Source: Gymnopus androsaceus JB14 | Lineage: Eukaryota > Basidiomycota > Agaricomycetes > Agaricales > Omphalotaceae | Assembly: GCA_009733575.1 (NCBI GenBank) | Contig: ML769856.1 | Coordinates: 1-41,204 of the forward strand | Direction: 5' to 3' | DNA length: 41,204 bases | Shown here: positions 9,820 to 21,248 of the stretch, in pieces | Layout of the letters: every line of letters starts with the position of its first letter | How positions within the stretch are numbered: the first letter of the stretch is position 1 | Program-made: the position numbers and the translations under genes | The notes under the pieces: model-generated | Told to the model about the DNA's origin: nothing | Databases searched by the model: none | Seen by the model: the letters and a program-made list of their open reading frames with translations, nothing else

Positions 9820-11814
9820 CCTCCCGCCTCCAGTTATGTCTATGCAGACCACAACGGAGACTGAGACTCAGTCAAACTGTCAACCCCATGCACAATCAGT
9901 GCCAAATTCACCTATACATCATGTATACACACCACAAGGTCATTGGCATATGAATTCCAATGAACCCACTAGTCCAGCAGGGTTCAATACCCCTGGACAA
10001 CCTTTAGGATCAATGCCTAATAGAGATCCACCACGACACATTAATCAACAACGATCAGTCAGTGGTCCAATTAATGTACCAAGGCCTGCACGATCACCTC
10101 ACGGATGGGCAATCCAACCAATTCAAAATCCACCTAATTCACCCAGTATGCCCACATACAATCCTGAATGTATGTTAGCTGCGGAGTTGCACAATGCAAT
10201 TATTGCTGGGGAAAACCAAGCGGGTAATCCGTTTGACCCTCTACCTGCATACCACAGGGAATCTGATTCTCAACCACTTCAATCTAGTATGATCAGAGAT
10301 ATACCAGATATCCCTACTCGACAATCACCCCCTGCATATAATTCATCTCCACATGCAAACTCAGTACCAATATCCTTACCTGAATCTGTCTCTGATACTC
10401 AGGATCAATCTATTAATAGGCAACAGACTCTGTCTGGACCAGGATACTTGGGCCCAGGAAATGCAGAATCTACACCTTGGTTTGGTCATGTCCAAAATTG
10501 GAGACCAGATACTGAGGATCCCAGGGGTTATGAAACAGAAACAGATGTTGATGAGTCTATACTCCTAAGGTCCATGGGGGTTATGGATCCTGCAATGGAA
10601 AGAAGACATTGTTGAATAACCCAGGAAGAAGAAAATCAAAGGGTAGTATTGGAACTTGCAGAGAAATGCCGTGAGTTGGCATTAAACCTAGGATTGAAGG
10701 ATAATGATGATGAACCAATGGAATATTGGATTCACATAATTCAACAATTGGATGGTATGACTGGCCGACAAGTACCTGCTGCAGTGCTACAAGCAGTATC
10801 TCAACCCTCAATCCAACAACAGTTCTTCTCTATTATTAGACAAGTCAAAAGTGGAACAATCCAACACTTGGTACTACCCCAAAGTCAACCAGAATCACCC
10901 TTAAAAGTTGCTCAAAAACAACGAGAGGGTGAACCTGATCGGTTTGGACAGGGCTTCTGGCTTAATACTCTTTTTGATGAGGCATACCGATTAGCAAAAG
11001 CAGGGGTCAAACCAGGTTTGAAAAAGGAAAATGCTGCTGCAGTGATTGCAGAGTCTTCTCAAACACCTGGTCCACCCACCAGAGATTCTGGATCTTTCAC
11101 CCCTACAGTACTATCTACAGTACTTGAACAGGAACCTTCAACAGATTTAGATGAAGAAGAACTTACTTGGTGCCAGAATATAAATCAGATCCAGGAAAAT
11201 GAAGGACGAGAAAGAATGCCCTCATTTACACCATCTGACTTGGAAAGTGCACACTATGTTACCACTATTGGAGAAAATGAAACTTCGAATCCAGTTTCAC
11301 CTCCAATAAGTATAATTCCCCAAACAGTGGAGACATCAACCTCAGGAAATGTAGAAACTAGTGCACTTCCACAAAGTGGAGGATCCACCAGACCAACAAT
11401 GGAAAATATTGTTCTGGAGGAATCACCTGAGGCAATTAAACAATCAGCACCTTCAAAGAAGGTTGTTGAATTTAAATTACCTGCAGAACAATATCCACTA
11501 GATTTGGCAGCTGGGTATACACAAGTACCCCTGGTTACACCACAAAACCAAACTTATTTACCATGGAGAGCTCCTTCTGTGCCCAGCACTGGTTTTAATC
11601 CTCCTAGGAGACCTGTTTTCCAGTCAGAATTAGCAAATAGAACAGGAGGACATATGTATACTCCATATCCACAAACTCATGCAACAACCCTGAATCAGGA
11701 AGAAAGACCTTTAAGTCTCCAAGAAAGACTGGAGCAAGAGAAGCAAAGAAAGGAGGAGTTCAGGTTGAAACAATGGGAAGGCCGGGGGAATACTATAGGT
11801 GATAGGAGTGGTTC

Positions 11815-12790
11815 CTAGTGATGTTACCGGGTTTACCGGGTTTTTCCGGGTTCCGGGTCGGCCAGTAGGTCCGGGTCCGGGTCGGGTTTGAGATAATCAA
11901 ACCCGGAACCCGACCAGCAACCTGGTTTTTTTCAAAGTGCCTAATAAATTTACATGGCTTAGGCCACACTTTGTTATTTTTTTCCAAAAGATTCTAAATA
12001 ACAATGGCTCATACTGATGTATTAAGTATAGTAACCTGTACTAGATATATCATTAATAGAAGATACCTGGTACAATAAACATAAGGATCAATAAGCTAAA
12101 CAAGTGTTAAGTAGGACTAGCAACACTAATATTTACTATATTCACATGGAATTAGAGAAATATCATCTCAAACAGTATGTAATAGGAGCCAACTCTTTAC
12201 TTTGTCTTAGTGATAGAGCCCTGAGCTTCTGGATCCAGTAAGTACTTACTATATGTACTTACAAGTTAGCAATTAGTAGTACTTAGTAAAGTCTAATAAT
12301 ATGGTACTAGTAATGAATAGTACCAATGATTCATATGTGTTTGCTGAGTTACTAATGCATAATCAATGCATATTCATTGAATGCTTCTTTGTACTAGTTT
12401 CTACTTAATACTTATTACTGTAAGCTAACACACTAAAACTACTAACAGTCTAATAACATTACTTTTACATTTACAGCAATATTAAATACTTTTACAGAAA
12501 GTCTTGACATGTTATGAAAAGATTACTGCTACTGTAAATCAGGTGCATGCATTACAGGACTCCTTTAGGGTGTGTAAGTATGATTTTCAATGTCCCTTTG
12601 AAGTACATCTGCTATATAAAGAAAATATAACAGTAGATATTTTAATTTTGACTGCATCAAAAATTTCGGGATAACCCGGAGCCGGTTTTGGCGGGAAACC
12701 CGAACCTGAGTTGCCGGGATCGGGTAAGGAGCCGGGTCCGGGTTGGATTGAGATTTTCTGACCCGAACCCGACCCGGAACCATCACTAGC
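11815..12790. mobile_element. hAT-like non-autonomous element in gag
   Basis: 976 bp with ends CTAGTGATGTTACCGGG and CCCGGAACCATCACTAG(C), and CCGGG-rich subterminal repeats at both ends. Flanks AGTGGTTC (11807-11814) and ACTGGTTC (12791-12798) are an 8 bp duplication with one mismatch, as expected for the hAT superfamily. Removing the element and one flank restores the gag frame exactly (984 nt). The interior is AT-rich, with many TAAGTACTTA-like short palindromes and no coding potential. A second copy lies in inverse orientation at 23092-24417. Confidence 0.85.
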
Positions 12791-14136
12791 ACTGGTTCCC
12801 AGTCTGCAAAACAGAGTTCAAATTCTGAAACCCAAAATAATCAGAAGGAGAAAGGTAAAACTCCAATAAGGGGAACTGAAGAGTTCAGCAGCTGGGTAAA
12901 CCATTTGGAAGAACTAGGAGAACCACCCCCAAGAGTTCAATCCCCATCACCTGAACCACCAAATACCAAAATAGGAAATGGGTCAGGAGGAGGAGGAGGA
13001 GGAGGAGGAAATGAACCCCCTAATTCTCCACCAGGTCCACTACCTTCAGAGCCACCAAACCAAAATAACCCCAACCTACCCACACAAGAAAATCCTGAAT
13101 TTGAGTATTCAGCTCAAGGGGATGGTCCACCACGGATACCACCAAGATTTCCACCTATTACATTTGAAATGCCAGAACCAGACTCAAATGGAGGAAAGGG
13201 AAATCCTAACAGTTCCCATGAAACCTTGAGGTTTGAATATTCAACAAAAGGAGATGGTCCACCTCAGATACCACCAAGATTCCCACCTACTGCTTTTGAA
13301 ATGCCAGAGCCAGATGACAACAATGGAAGGCATAATTTCAATAGCTCCTATGATTGTTCCCAATACTGGGGAGGAGGGGTGGTAGTGGAAGAGGTCCTCC
13401 AAAACCACCAGTACCCCCTACTAACAATAATAATGACTCTGGCCAACAACCTCCATCTGGGCCACCATCTGGACCCCCAAATCCCCCAGACCCAGGATCT
13501 GTTGGTGGAGGACAACCACCCAGCCCACCACCACCACCTGGGACCTATTACTTCTTCCCAGAAGGAATGCGTGGGCCACCTGGAGAAAGAGGTCCTCCAG
13601 GTGATCAAGGGCCTCCTGGTGATCCTGGTGACAATTGGCAGAATGGGGATGATAACAATTGTGCTGAACGAGATGCAATTGCTAGGGAATCAAAGCTGGA
13701 AATTCATAAACCAGAACCGTTTGATGGCTCTGATAGGAATTTGTGGCGACCCTTCCTAAGTGATTGCTATTGAATGTTCACAGCAAAACCTACAATTTAT
13801 TCAACCCACAATCCCAGGTAACATATGCCTCCTCCTGGTTTACAGGTGCTGCTGCATGATATTATCAGAACCTGGTGGAAAGAGAACAACATATGATACC
13901 CCAGTATTTGGCACCCTTACATGAATGGGAGGCCTTTGTAGAAGCATTCTCTCGACTATTTGGACTTTATGATGAGAAGCTGCAAGCTCAGTCAACTCTG
14001 GACCAAACTTTCCAAAAACCAGTTGAGCCTTTTGCAGACTTCATTGTCCAATTTGAAGATGCTGCTCTTCTCACAGGGTATAATGATGAAGCAATGTGTT
14101 GGCACTTACTTGACCAAATCAGGTTTGACTTGCGAA

Positions 14137-15744
14137 CATCAGGAAAACCTACATATGCAAAAGTTGCTAGAAATTGACTAAAAGTAGTCAAAAAATGCAA
14201 AACATGTGCAAAATTTGTCAATTATGGCAAGATTATACAGATTATGCAAATTTTGGTCCGTTATCCATGTCCCTCGGTAAAATCGGCATTATGTTCCCAG
14301 ATTAGACAATTTCATGCACTTTTATACTCTAGTATTCACTTGCATGAACAATGCTTAATGGCGCAAAAATGTCTTATACTATAGCTCAACCATGAGAAAG
14401 CAGGAATATCATGTATAGTCAACTACAGCATACTACTACATACATCGGTATAATAATACAACAATATCAGCATGGGTATACATGTACGCGCTACCAGTAG
14501 CTTTACGGGGGAAGCGGACAGTCAAAGGTAGTAGTAAAGAAATGCATCAGTACTCACAATAATATCAATACAATGAAGAATATAACTAGGAAAGTGAAAT
14601 TAGTACAGCCGCATTCAAAAATGGTAAGAGCGTACAGTACTCGGTGTGATTATGACCCTGATATCTACTCCTAATCCTGCTGGCACTGATTCTACCAAAC
14701 ATACTACACATGAAAAAACTGAAGTCGTATATGACGGAGCGTGAAAGAGATAACACTGCGTGACAGTGGTCAGACATGCCTGATACAGACAGGAGAAAGC
14801 GAAAGTGACATACCTTCAAGTACAAGCCAATCTATGTATGGAGAGAAACTTTTGAAGCATTGAATTGACCAAAATACAATGATAAATAACCTATACCAAC
14901 TGAGCCAAACAAAAAGACTTTAAGATAACTTGAGTGCATCGCAGAGTTGCAGTGGAGGATGCTGTATTATTGGAGGAAAGACAACTGTAAAGAAAAAAAG
15001 GAAGCTTTAGTGCTGAACACAACATAGTTAGAGATTACAGAGCGTACCAAAGCAGTTTCGGCCATAGCATCCAACGTTGAGCTTTGCACATTCAACAGAA
15101 AAGGTTAACCAAATTCGTATCCTAGTCAGACCCAGCAGGTGTTTGAGATGCAAGAATCAGAGGCAAAGTTATGGAAGAGAGGGAATCATGGTGGTTGAAG
15201 AAAGAAAGATGATCAACAGAGAAATCAACATGACAGCATGGCAGCGTGATGTGATGCCGTAAGTTTAGGGCAGGCTCCAGCTTCTAGCTGGAATGACATG
15301 AGAACTGCCAAGGCTGCACCATTGCTGGTGTCCAATGCCTTTTATAAAATAACTTACTGTGGGCCCAACATGACAAGCTAGAGGGCTTAATACAGTGCTT
15401 ACTTCTCCTTTGAGCCAGATTTGAAAATTTCATCAACTTTGCTAAAAGTGGGCATAATTATGCATAATTATGCAAATTTTGCCAACTGACTTATTGTTTT
15501 AATTGTGATCTCACGACATGTAAAAAAATAACTTGGGAATGAACTCTTTGCCTGTTGAGCTTTGACAAAAAGGAAACTGATTTCCTCATGCAGCTTGGCA
15601 AATATAGAAACTTTGCATAAGAAATGTTGTAAATGCATCAAATTGCATAATTTCTGCCATTTTGCCTCGATTTGTCTTATTTATGCAATTTTGATGATTT
15701 TATGCAAAGTTATCATAACTTTGCATATTAAGCTTTTCCTGATG
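14137..15744. mobile_element. 1.6 kb CATCAGGAAAA-ended element in gag
   Basis: The ends CATCAGGAAAACCTACATA (left) and the reverse complement of the right end, CATCAGGAAAAGCTTAATA, form an imperfect TIR that continues with ATATGCAAA(A)GTT. Inside each end are clusters of ATGCA/TGCAAA motifs. The gag reading frame stops at its left border and resumes after its right border. Length (1608 bp) and terminus are like the outer element at 7552-27421 (about 1620 bp), suggesting one family. The target duplication is unclear (AA, or an imperfect GAA). No coding potential found. Confidence 0.75.
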
Positions 15745-15944
15745 AAGTTGTTTAACCCTTGTAGGAAGAATACCCACCACATTTGAACAAGTGGTAGAAA
15801 GACTTTTGGAGTTAGATGGAGCATGGGAGATTATCAAAAATACTGGATTACAAAACTCCACTATACCCAATAGAGCTTATAACCCATACCGGCGACCATA
15901 TAATGCCCAAGCACATATTGAAGCTCCACCTGGACCAACCACAG

Positions 15945-16262
15945 TTAAGGATGGACAGGGGTAGGGGTCAACCCGGGGTTTTTGACCCAAGGGTATGGAG
16001 GGTAAGGGTAGGGGTTGAAGCTTTCGAAACCCTTCCTTTTTTAATTGATGATCTAGACATCTCATGATGTCCCATGATCTTCAACTCATCCTTAAGAATG
16101 TTTTCAAGTGTTATTATCTCTATTCTACTCAAAGTCTCATGAGCAGTACATCATTCTGTCCAAAACCCTTACTAAAACCTGGAGGTTTGAAGGGTAAGGG
16201 TATGAAGGGTAAGGGTGAGGTTAGGACATTTCCAACCCAGGGGTTGACCCCTGTCCATCCTT
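15945..16262. mobile_element. 318 bp hAT-like MITE in gag
   Basis: Ends TTAAGGATGGACAGGGG and CCCCTGTCCATCCTT are inverted repeats, continuing into GGGGTCAACCC on both sides. Flanks AACCACAG (15937-15944 and 16263-16270) are a perfect 8 bp duplication. Joining across it restores the gag frame. Both halves are strongly G-biased on the + strand (AAGGGTAAGGG, GGGTAGGGG) and could form G-quadruplexes; that is inference. Confidence 0.8.
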
Positions 16263-16860
16263 AACCACAGCAAGTGTTCCAGTGACAAGTAATGCCAATT
16301 GAAGGTATCAGAACACCCAAAGTACCAGTTCAAGACCTTCAGGGGCCACTGCCAAAGTTGGGATGACTGGAGATGAAAAAAATCCTGCTCCACCTATATC
16401 CAAAGATGAATGGGAATGTCAAATGCGAGAAGGATTATGCATTCAATGTGGAGAAAAGGGCCATTATGGTTATCATTGTCCTGCTCATGGCAATGCATCT
16501 GCAATTATTTGTGCAGCATGTGTGGATTGCAATAAGTGCATTGACAAGGAGGATGACTCTGCCTGCAGTGAAATTCAACAAACAGAGGATGACATTGGAG
16601 GCAGTGAGATTGTGCATGCACATGCAACATTTATGGTAAATGAAGACTTTCAGGAACAAGAATCTCGAGTCTTATATGAAATAGACCCGGATGGCACATA
16701 CTGGACTGTTACAGACTCCTGGGGCCAGGATATTTGGCCTGAAGAAGGAGATGAAGGTAGCAATCTGGGAAACGTCAACAACTCTTAGACTGAAGACTAA
16801 GTCAGTCACACCAAAATACCTCGGAACAATTATCAGGGGCCATACTAAACCCTGAAACAG

Positions 16861-17698
16861 CTATTATCACCTCAAAAGCAAAAAGTTCTTTTATCATTTA
16901 CACTAAACTCTTTTCTAATTCTCCTAGATTTCCAACTCTCATTGACTCAGGTGCTTCCAAGTCATTTGTTGACTATAACTTAGCAGGGAAGTACCCTAAT
17001 TTTATTTCTTCTCTTTCAAAGCCTATGCCTCTCACACTCTTTGATGGGAACACTACTTCTGCTGGAAATATGATGCAAAAATTAAATGCCTCTATCCAGT
17101 TTGAAGATGGAACTGTTCACATGGAAAACTTTCTCATCACAAAATTACACCCCACTCGGGCCACTCCACCCATTGTTTTGGGACTTCCATGGTTGCAGCG
17201 CTTTAATCCTCAAATAGACTGGTGCAGTTTAACATTTTACTTTGGAGGAAAAGCACAACTGTCAGCCGCTATTATTCATGACATTGAAATTCCCCATATA
17301 GACTCCCAAATTCCTATCATATAGCCCATTCCAGAAGAAAACCTGGAAGCTAATTCCCCACTCAAAGGAATTGAAGACTCAACTACCCAAGAGTTCAACA
17401 TCAGCATTATTGATGCTGCTCTATTTTATTCCCTAATAAAGGATGAATGTGATATCTATATTGTTCACATCCAACCCATATCCGAAGAACCAGAAACTGC
17501 ATTTGCAGCCAATATTAAGGAACCACCATGTGCTGTTAAAGCAGAAGAAGCAGTACAGCACCCAAGATTTCTGGTGTTGGTATCAAAGACGAGTTCAATG
17601 AATCCATGAAGAAACATGTACCCCCAGAATATCATGATTTTGTTCAGGTATTCTCAGTAGGGGAAGCAACAAAGCTTGCTGAACATTGCCCTTATGAC
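16861..17698 (+). pseudogene. pol: Chromovirus protease and linker to reverse transcriptase
   Basis: Retropepsin-like aspartic protease that would cut the Gag-Pol polyprotein. The frame shows FPTLIDSGASKSFVD (about 16929-16973), with the catalytic DSGA triad-type motif, and later IVLGLPWLQRFNPQIDW (about 17173-17223), the conserved second motif of Ty3/gypsy proteases. A TAG at about 17322-17324 (a CAG codon would fit) breaks the frame, after which a linker runs to VPPEYHDFVQVFS and EHCPYD, where a 1.1 kb element inserts. Stops upstream (TAG 16786, TAA about 16798 and 16848) also fit C-to-T change of Gln codons. Confidence 0.85.
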
Positions 17699-18774
17699 TA
17701 GACTCACGGTGCCAGTTCCGTTCGGTCGCCACCTATTTCAAATAAATTTGAAATGCGCTGTCAACAGCTGAGGTGGCTACCAAAGGACTGGGAACAAACT
17801 TGCGTCACTAGTAGAGTCACATTTTTGTGACTTTAACTTAGTGAAATTTCGATTCGACAAAACTCAGTTTTTTTTGCGGAACTCTGTCCCCCGCCGTGAC
17901 CATCATAAAATTGTTATGGCTCAACTTTTATTATTGCATAGAGTTTGAATATTAGATTATAGAGACATAAAATAAGAAATACGTGCATGAGATGAGATAT
18001 TGGTCAAAATGGCCCAAAAACCACAGAATTAGCAACATTGAGGTTGATTTTCTGCAAGCAGCTCTCAGATTAAAGCCGCAACATATCAGTGGTACTCTAT
18101 AGCCAGAATTAGTAAAGAATTTGAGAGGCAAGAGCATTAGAGTAAGAAAAACAAGATATTGCCCCAAAAATGACCAAAATTGGGGATAATGAAGTCATGA
18201 CAAGTGTCATTCTTGAAGCGGCAGTGGATAATGGGAATAGACTTACTAGGAAAGTTATAACAAGGGTTGAAACAACCCTTACTCACCTTGACATTGAATG
18301 GGAGCAAATACTGTGCTCTTCATCATCAAAACCTGCTGGTAATTGGGTCGGAGAGCCCTTGTTTACCTTGAATTTACCTGCAGGAACTTACTATGATCCA
18401 GAGATATGAGAACAAGATGATCAAGAACCCACATTTGAGATCAAAATCAATATTAAAACCCAAAATTGAGAGAAGAGCGCAAGATTGTAGCTGTAGACTC
18501 AGGACTGTCCTAAAATGCCTAAAACTGTGATAAGAATGAGCAAAAATCAATAATAAATTGTAACTTCCCTTATATACAGTTGGGAAGAAAGGGACAAGCC
18601 ATTTACACTGAGGTAGTGGTGGTTTGAAATCAAAATTTCACTAAGTTCAACACATCAAAATGTGACTCAGTTCTTTCCCAAGGTTTGGTACCAGCTGTTC
18701 TCCAAACTTGCTCCCATAGGTCAGCAGGTATTTGTCATTTTGCAAATTCGGAGAACAGCTGGTTCACAAGCCTA
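17699..18774. mobile_element. 1.1 kb element with 9 bp target duplication, before RT
   Basis: The flanks are a perfect 9 bp duplication CCTTATGAC (17690-17698, 18775-18783), typical of Mutator-like elements. Terminal repeats are weak: TAGACTCACGG at left against TAGGCTTGTGA at right after reverse complement. Inside, a better-paired inverted repeat (about 40 bp: AGAGTCACATTTTTGTGAC... near 17812 and its partner near 18630-18669) may mark a second element nested in the first. The left arm also folds into several local hairpins, and the right arm has ACCAGCTGTTCTCC paired with GGAGAACAGCTGGT. No coding potential recognised. The pol frame is continuous if element and one flank are removed. Confidence 0.7.
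17812..18669. repeat. Inner inverted-repeat pair, possible nested MITE
   Basis: AGAGTCACATTTTTGTGAC followed by TTAACTTAGTGAAATTTC at 17812-17850 pairs with the reverse complement of 18630-18669 (GAGTCACATTTTGATGTG, then TTGAACTTAGTGAAATTT). The two arms lie 0.78 kb apart inside the element at 17699-18774. No target duplication could be fixed with confidence. Confidence 0.55.
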
Positions 18775-20079
18775 CCTTATGACATCAAAATTGAAACAGA
18801 GGACAACAAACTCCCACCTGTTGGAAAATTGTACAATATGTCAGAAGTGGAACTAAAAGCTCTCAAGACTTACATTGATGAGATGTTGGGAAAAGGATTC
18901 ATTCAATCTTCCAATTCACCCATTGGAGCACCAGTCCTATTTGCCAAGAAAAAAGATGGTGGTCTACGACTCTGTGTGGATTATCGCACTCTAAATAGAA
19001 TCACACACAAGGATCGGTATCCCCTACCCTTAATTGGAAACCTCATTGATCAACTACGAAGGGCCAAAATCTACTCCAAAATTGACCTACAAGATGGATA
19101 CTACAATGTCCGAATTGCAAAGGGTCATGAATGGAAAACAGCCTTCAGAACCAGATATGGCTCCTTTGAATATCTGGTTATGCCTTTTGGCCTTACCAAT
19201 GCACCATTGGTATTCCAACACTTCATGAATGACACTTTTCATGATATGGTTGATATATTTGTGGTCATATATCTGGATGACATCCTTATTTATTCAGACA
19301 ACAAGGATCAACACCAGACATGTTCGAAGGGTTCTCAAATGGTTGCGAGACAATAATTTGCATGCAAAACTGGAAAAATGTGATTTTCACACAAGAGCTA
19401 CAGAGTATCTTGGTGTAATTATCACCCCGGAAGGTGTAAATATGGACCCTTCCAAGGTAAAGGTAATCCAGGAATGGCCAACCCCAAAGACTGTTAAAGA
19501 ACTTCAGTCCTTTTTGGGATTTGCAAATTTCTACCAGCAATTCATAGACAACTATTCCGGTATTGTCAAACCTCTGACTAGACTTACAGGAAAAACTCAA
19601 CCTGGAACTGGACTGCTGGATGTCAAACAGTGTTTGAATTACTGAAATCAGCTTTTCAGGAAGCCCCCATTTTGCAGCATTTTGACCCAGAATTGCCAAT
19701 TATATTGGAGTCTGATGCCTCTGATTATGCAGTGGCGGCTATAATTTCTCAACCTCATGCAGAAACTGGTGAACTACATCCAGTTGCATTTCTAGCATGA
19801 TCAATGGGTCCAGCCGAGTTGAATTACCCTATTTATGACAAAGAGTTGCTGGCCATTGTGGAAGCATTCCAACAATGGAGAAACTACCTTGAAGGTTCAC
19901 GATACACTGTGCAAGTGTATTCTGATCACAACAACCTCCAATTCTTCACAACAACCCAGAAGCTCAGCAGATGTCAAGCACGTTGGTCTGAATTTTTATC
20001 TGGATTTGACTTTGTTATAAATTACCGGCCGGGATGCCTAGGTGCCAAACCTGATACACTTACTCGAAGGATTCCGTGA
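18775..20079 (+). pseudogene. pol: Chromovirus reverse transcriptase and RNase H
   Basis: Copies element RNA to DNA and removes the RNA template. The frame reads [11 protein letters not shown] and [15 protein letters not shown], then the fingers/palm motifs [67 protein letters not shown] and the catalytic [12 protein letters not shown] (about 19261-19296; YLDD is the active-site variant common in gypsy elements). A frameshift lies near 19310; the thumb continues [20 protein letters not shown], then TEYLGVIITPEG and LQSFLGFANFYQQFI. A second frameshift is near 19640. RNase H shows ILESDASDYAVAA (first catalytic Asp), then [20 protein letters not shown] and [11 protein letters not shown]. An in-frame TGA at 19798-19800 sits where Arg is normal (SRSM-type motif). 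Confidence 0.93.
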
Positions 20080-21248
20080 ATCAACATAATGAACATATAT
20101 TGATTTGTCCAGAACAGCTGCTAGCTTCCTTGATAATCAATGAGGAATTGCAGTTGCAAAGGATCCGGGAATCTGGAAAGGATAGCTATTGGATCAACAT
20201 GGAAGGAAAAGCAAAATCTGAGGAGCCAGGACCCTTTGAACTAATTGGGGGACTACTCCTAAGAGTGGGGAAAGTGTATGTACCTACCAAACCCAATATA
20301 CGTCTCGAAATTTTGCAAACACATCACGATCACAAACTTCAAGGCCACCATGGTGTTCACAAAACAATCCAACTTATGTCACGTACTTACTTTTGGCCTG
20401 GAATCCATTGCGATGTTGAACGGTACATACGTTCATGTCACGAATGTTGATGCACAAAATCTGTCCAAAAGAAAGCCATGGGATATTTAAAACCACTTCC
20501 AATTGGAGAACAACCATGGAGCTCACTATCCATGGATCATATTGTGGCACTACCAGAATCAAATGGTTCTGATGCCATCCTGGTAGTTGTGTGCAGACTA
20601 ACAAAACAAGCCATTTTCATTGCTTGCAATACCACTGATACATCTGCCACACTCGCCAAACACTTTATCCAACATGTGTTCTCTAAACATGGAATTCCCG
20701 CAGATATCATTTTGGATTGAGGTTCAACTTTTGTCTCAGCATTTTGGCAATCCCTCTGCAAGAACTTGGGTATCAAGTCAAACCTTTCAACTGTATACCA
20801 CCCAGAAACTGATGGACAAACCGAACGTACTAATCAAACCCTTGAACAGTACTTACGATCAGAATGATTGGGAGGAAATGCTTCCCTTAGCCGAGTTTGT
20901 TTATAATAACTCCCCAAATAGAGCTACAGGGGTTTCCCCATTCTTTGCCAACAAAGAATATAATCCTTGACTATCAATTTCATTAGACAAGGTCCCAAAT
21001 CATGCAGTACATTTAGTTGCTGAAGACTTGAATAAACTGCATGAGCACCTGAAGGACCAAATCAGGAAGGCCAACTTGGAATCAGAATGACATGCTAATA
21101 AACAACAGGAGAAAACACCAAACTGGGTTCCAGGGCAGAAGGTCTGGTTAAGCACAGAAAACATTCATATTAAACGACGAATGCAAAAACTTGACTGGAA
21201 ACAATTGGGCCCATTTGAGATTTCCAAGAAAATCTCCTCCCATGCATA
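20080..21248 (+). pseudogene. pol: Chromovirus integrase core
   Basis: Would insert the cDNA. The N-terminal zinc-binding HHCC motif is seen in HHDHKLQGHHGVHKTIQL and, further on, IRSCHEC (about 20326-20450). The catalytic D,D,E residues are visible as Asp in SSLSMDHIVALPES (about 20521), Asp in ADIILD (about 20701-20718) and Glu in [16 protein letters not shown] (about 20806-20853). TGA stops at about 20448, 20718, 20968 and 21088 each replace an expected Arg (for example D-R-G in the second motif and N-P-R after EYNP). There is a frameshift near 20855, and the tail continues with WVPGQKVWLSTENIHIKR and LGPFEISKKI, the GPY/F-type module. Confidence 0.92.

Larger units (their letters stand above)
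9836..16788 (+). pseudogene. gag: Chromovirus gag, split by three insertions
   Basis: Structural polyprotein that packages the element RNA. The first ATG after the primer site is at 9836, in a frame open from the LTR. Segments in order: Pro/Gln/Ser-rich N-terminus 9836-10615 ending in an in-frame TGA; same frame on to 11814; hAT insertion; then 12799 onward with a poly-Gly run (about 12985-13010) and Pro-rich repeats; a frameshift near 13350; a collagen-like stretch of GPPGERGPPGDQ type (about 13573-13635); the retrotransposon gag core starting KLEIHKPEPFDGSDR (about 13693) and continuing with HEWEAFVEAFSRLFG and FADFIVQFEDAALLTGYN; the 1.6 kb insertion; VGRIPTTFEQVVERLLELDG (about 15762); the 318 bp insertion; and a CX2CX4HX4C zinc knuckle, CIQCGEKGHYGYHC (about 16438-16479). 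Further stops lie at about 13771 and 16294. Not functional. Confidence 0.9.

Noticed and set aside
13560..13640. Host collagen-like gene
   Set aside because: The triplets lie in frame with the retrotransposon Gag core (KLEIHKPEPFDGSD) and are flanked by LTRs.
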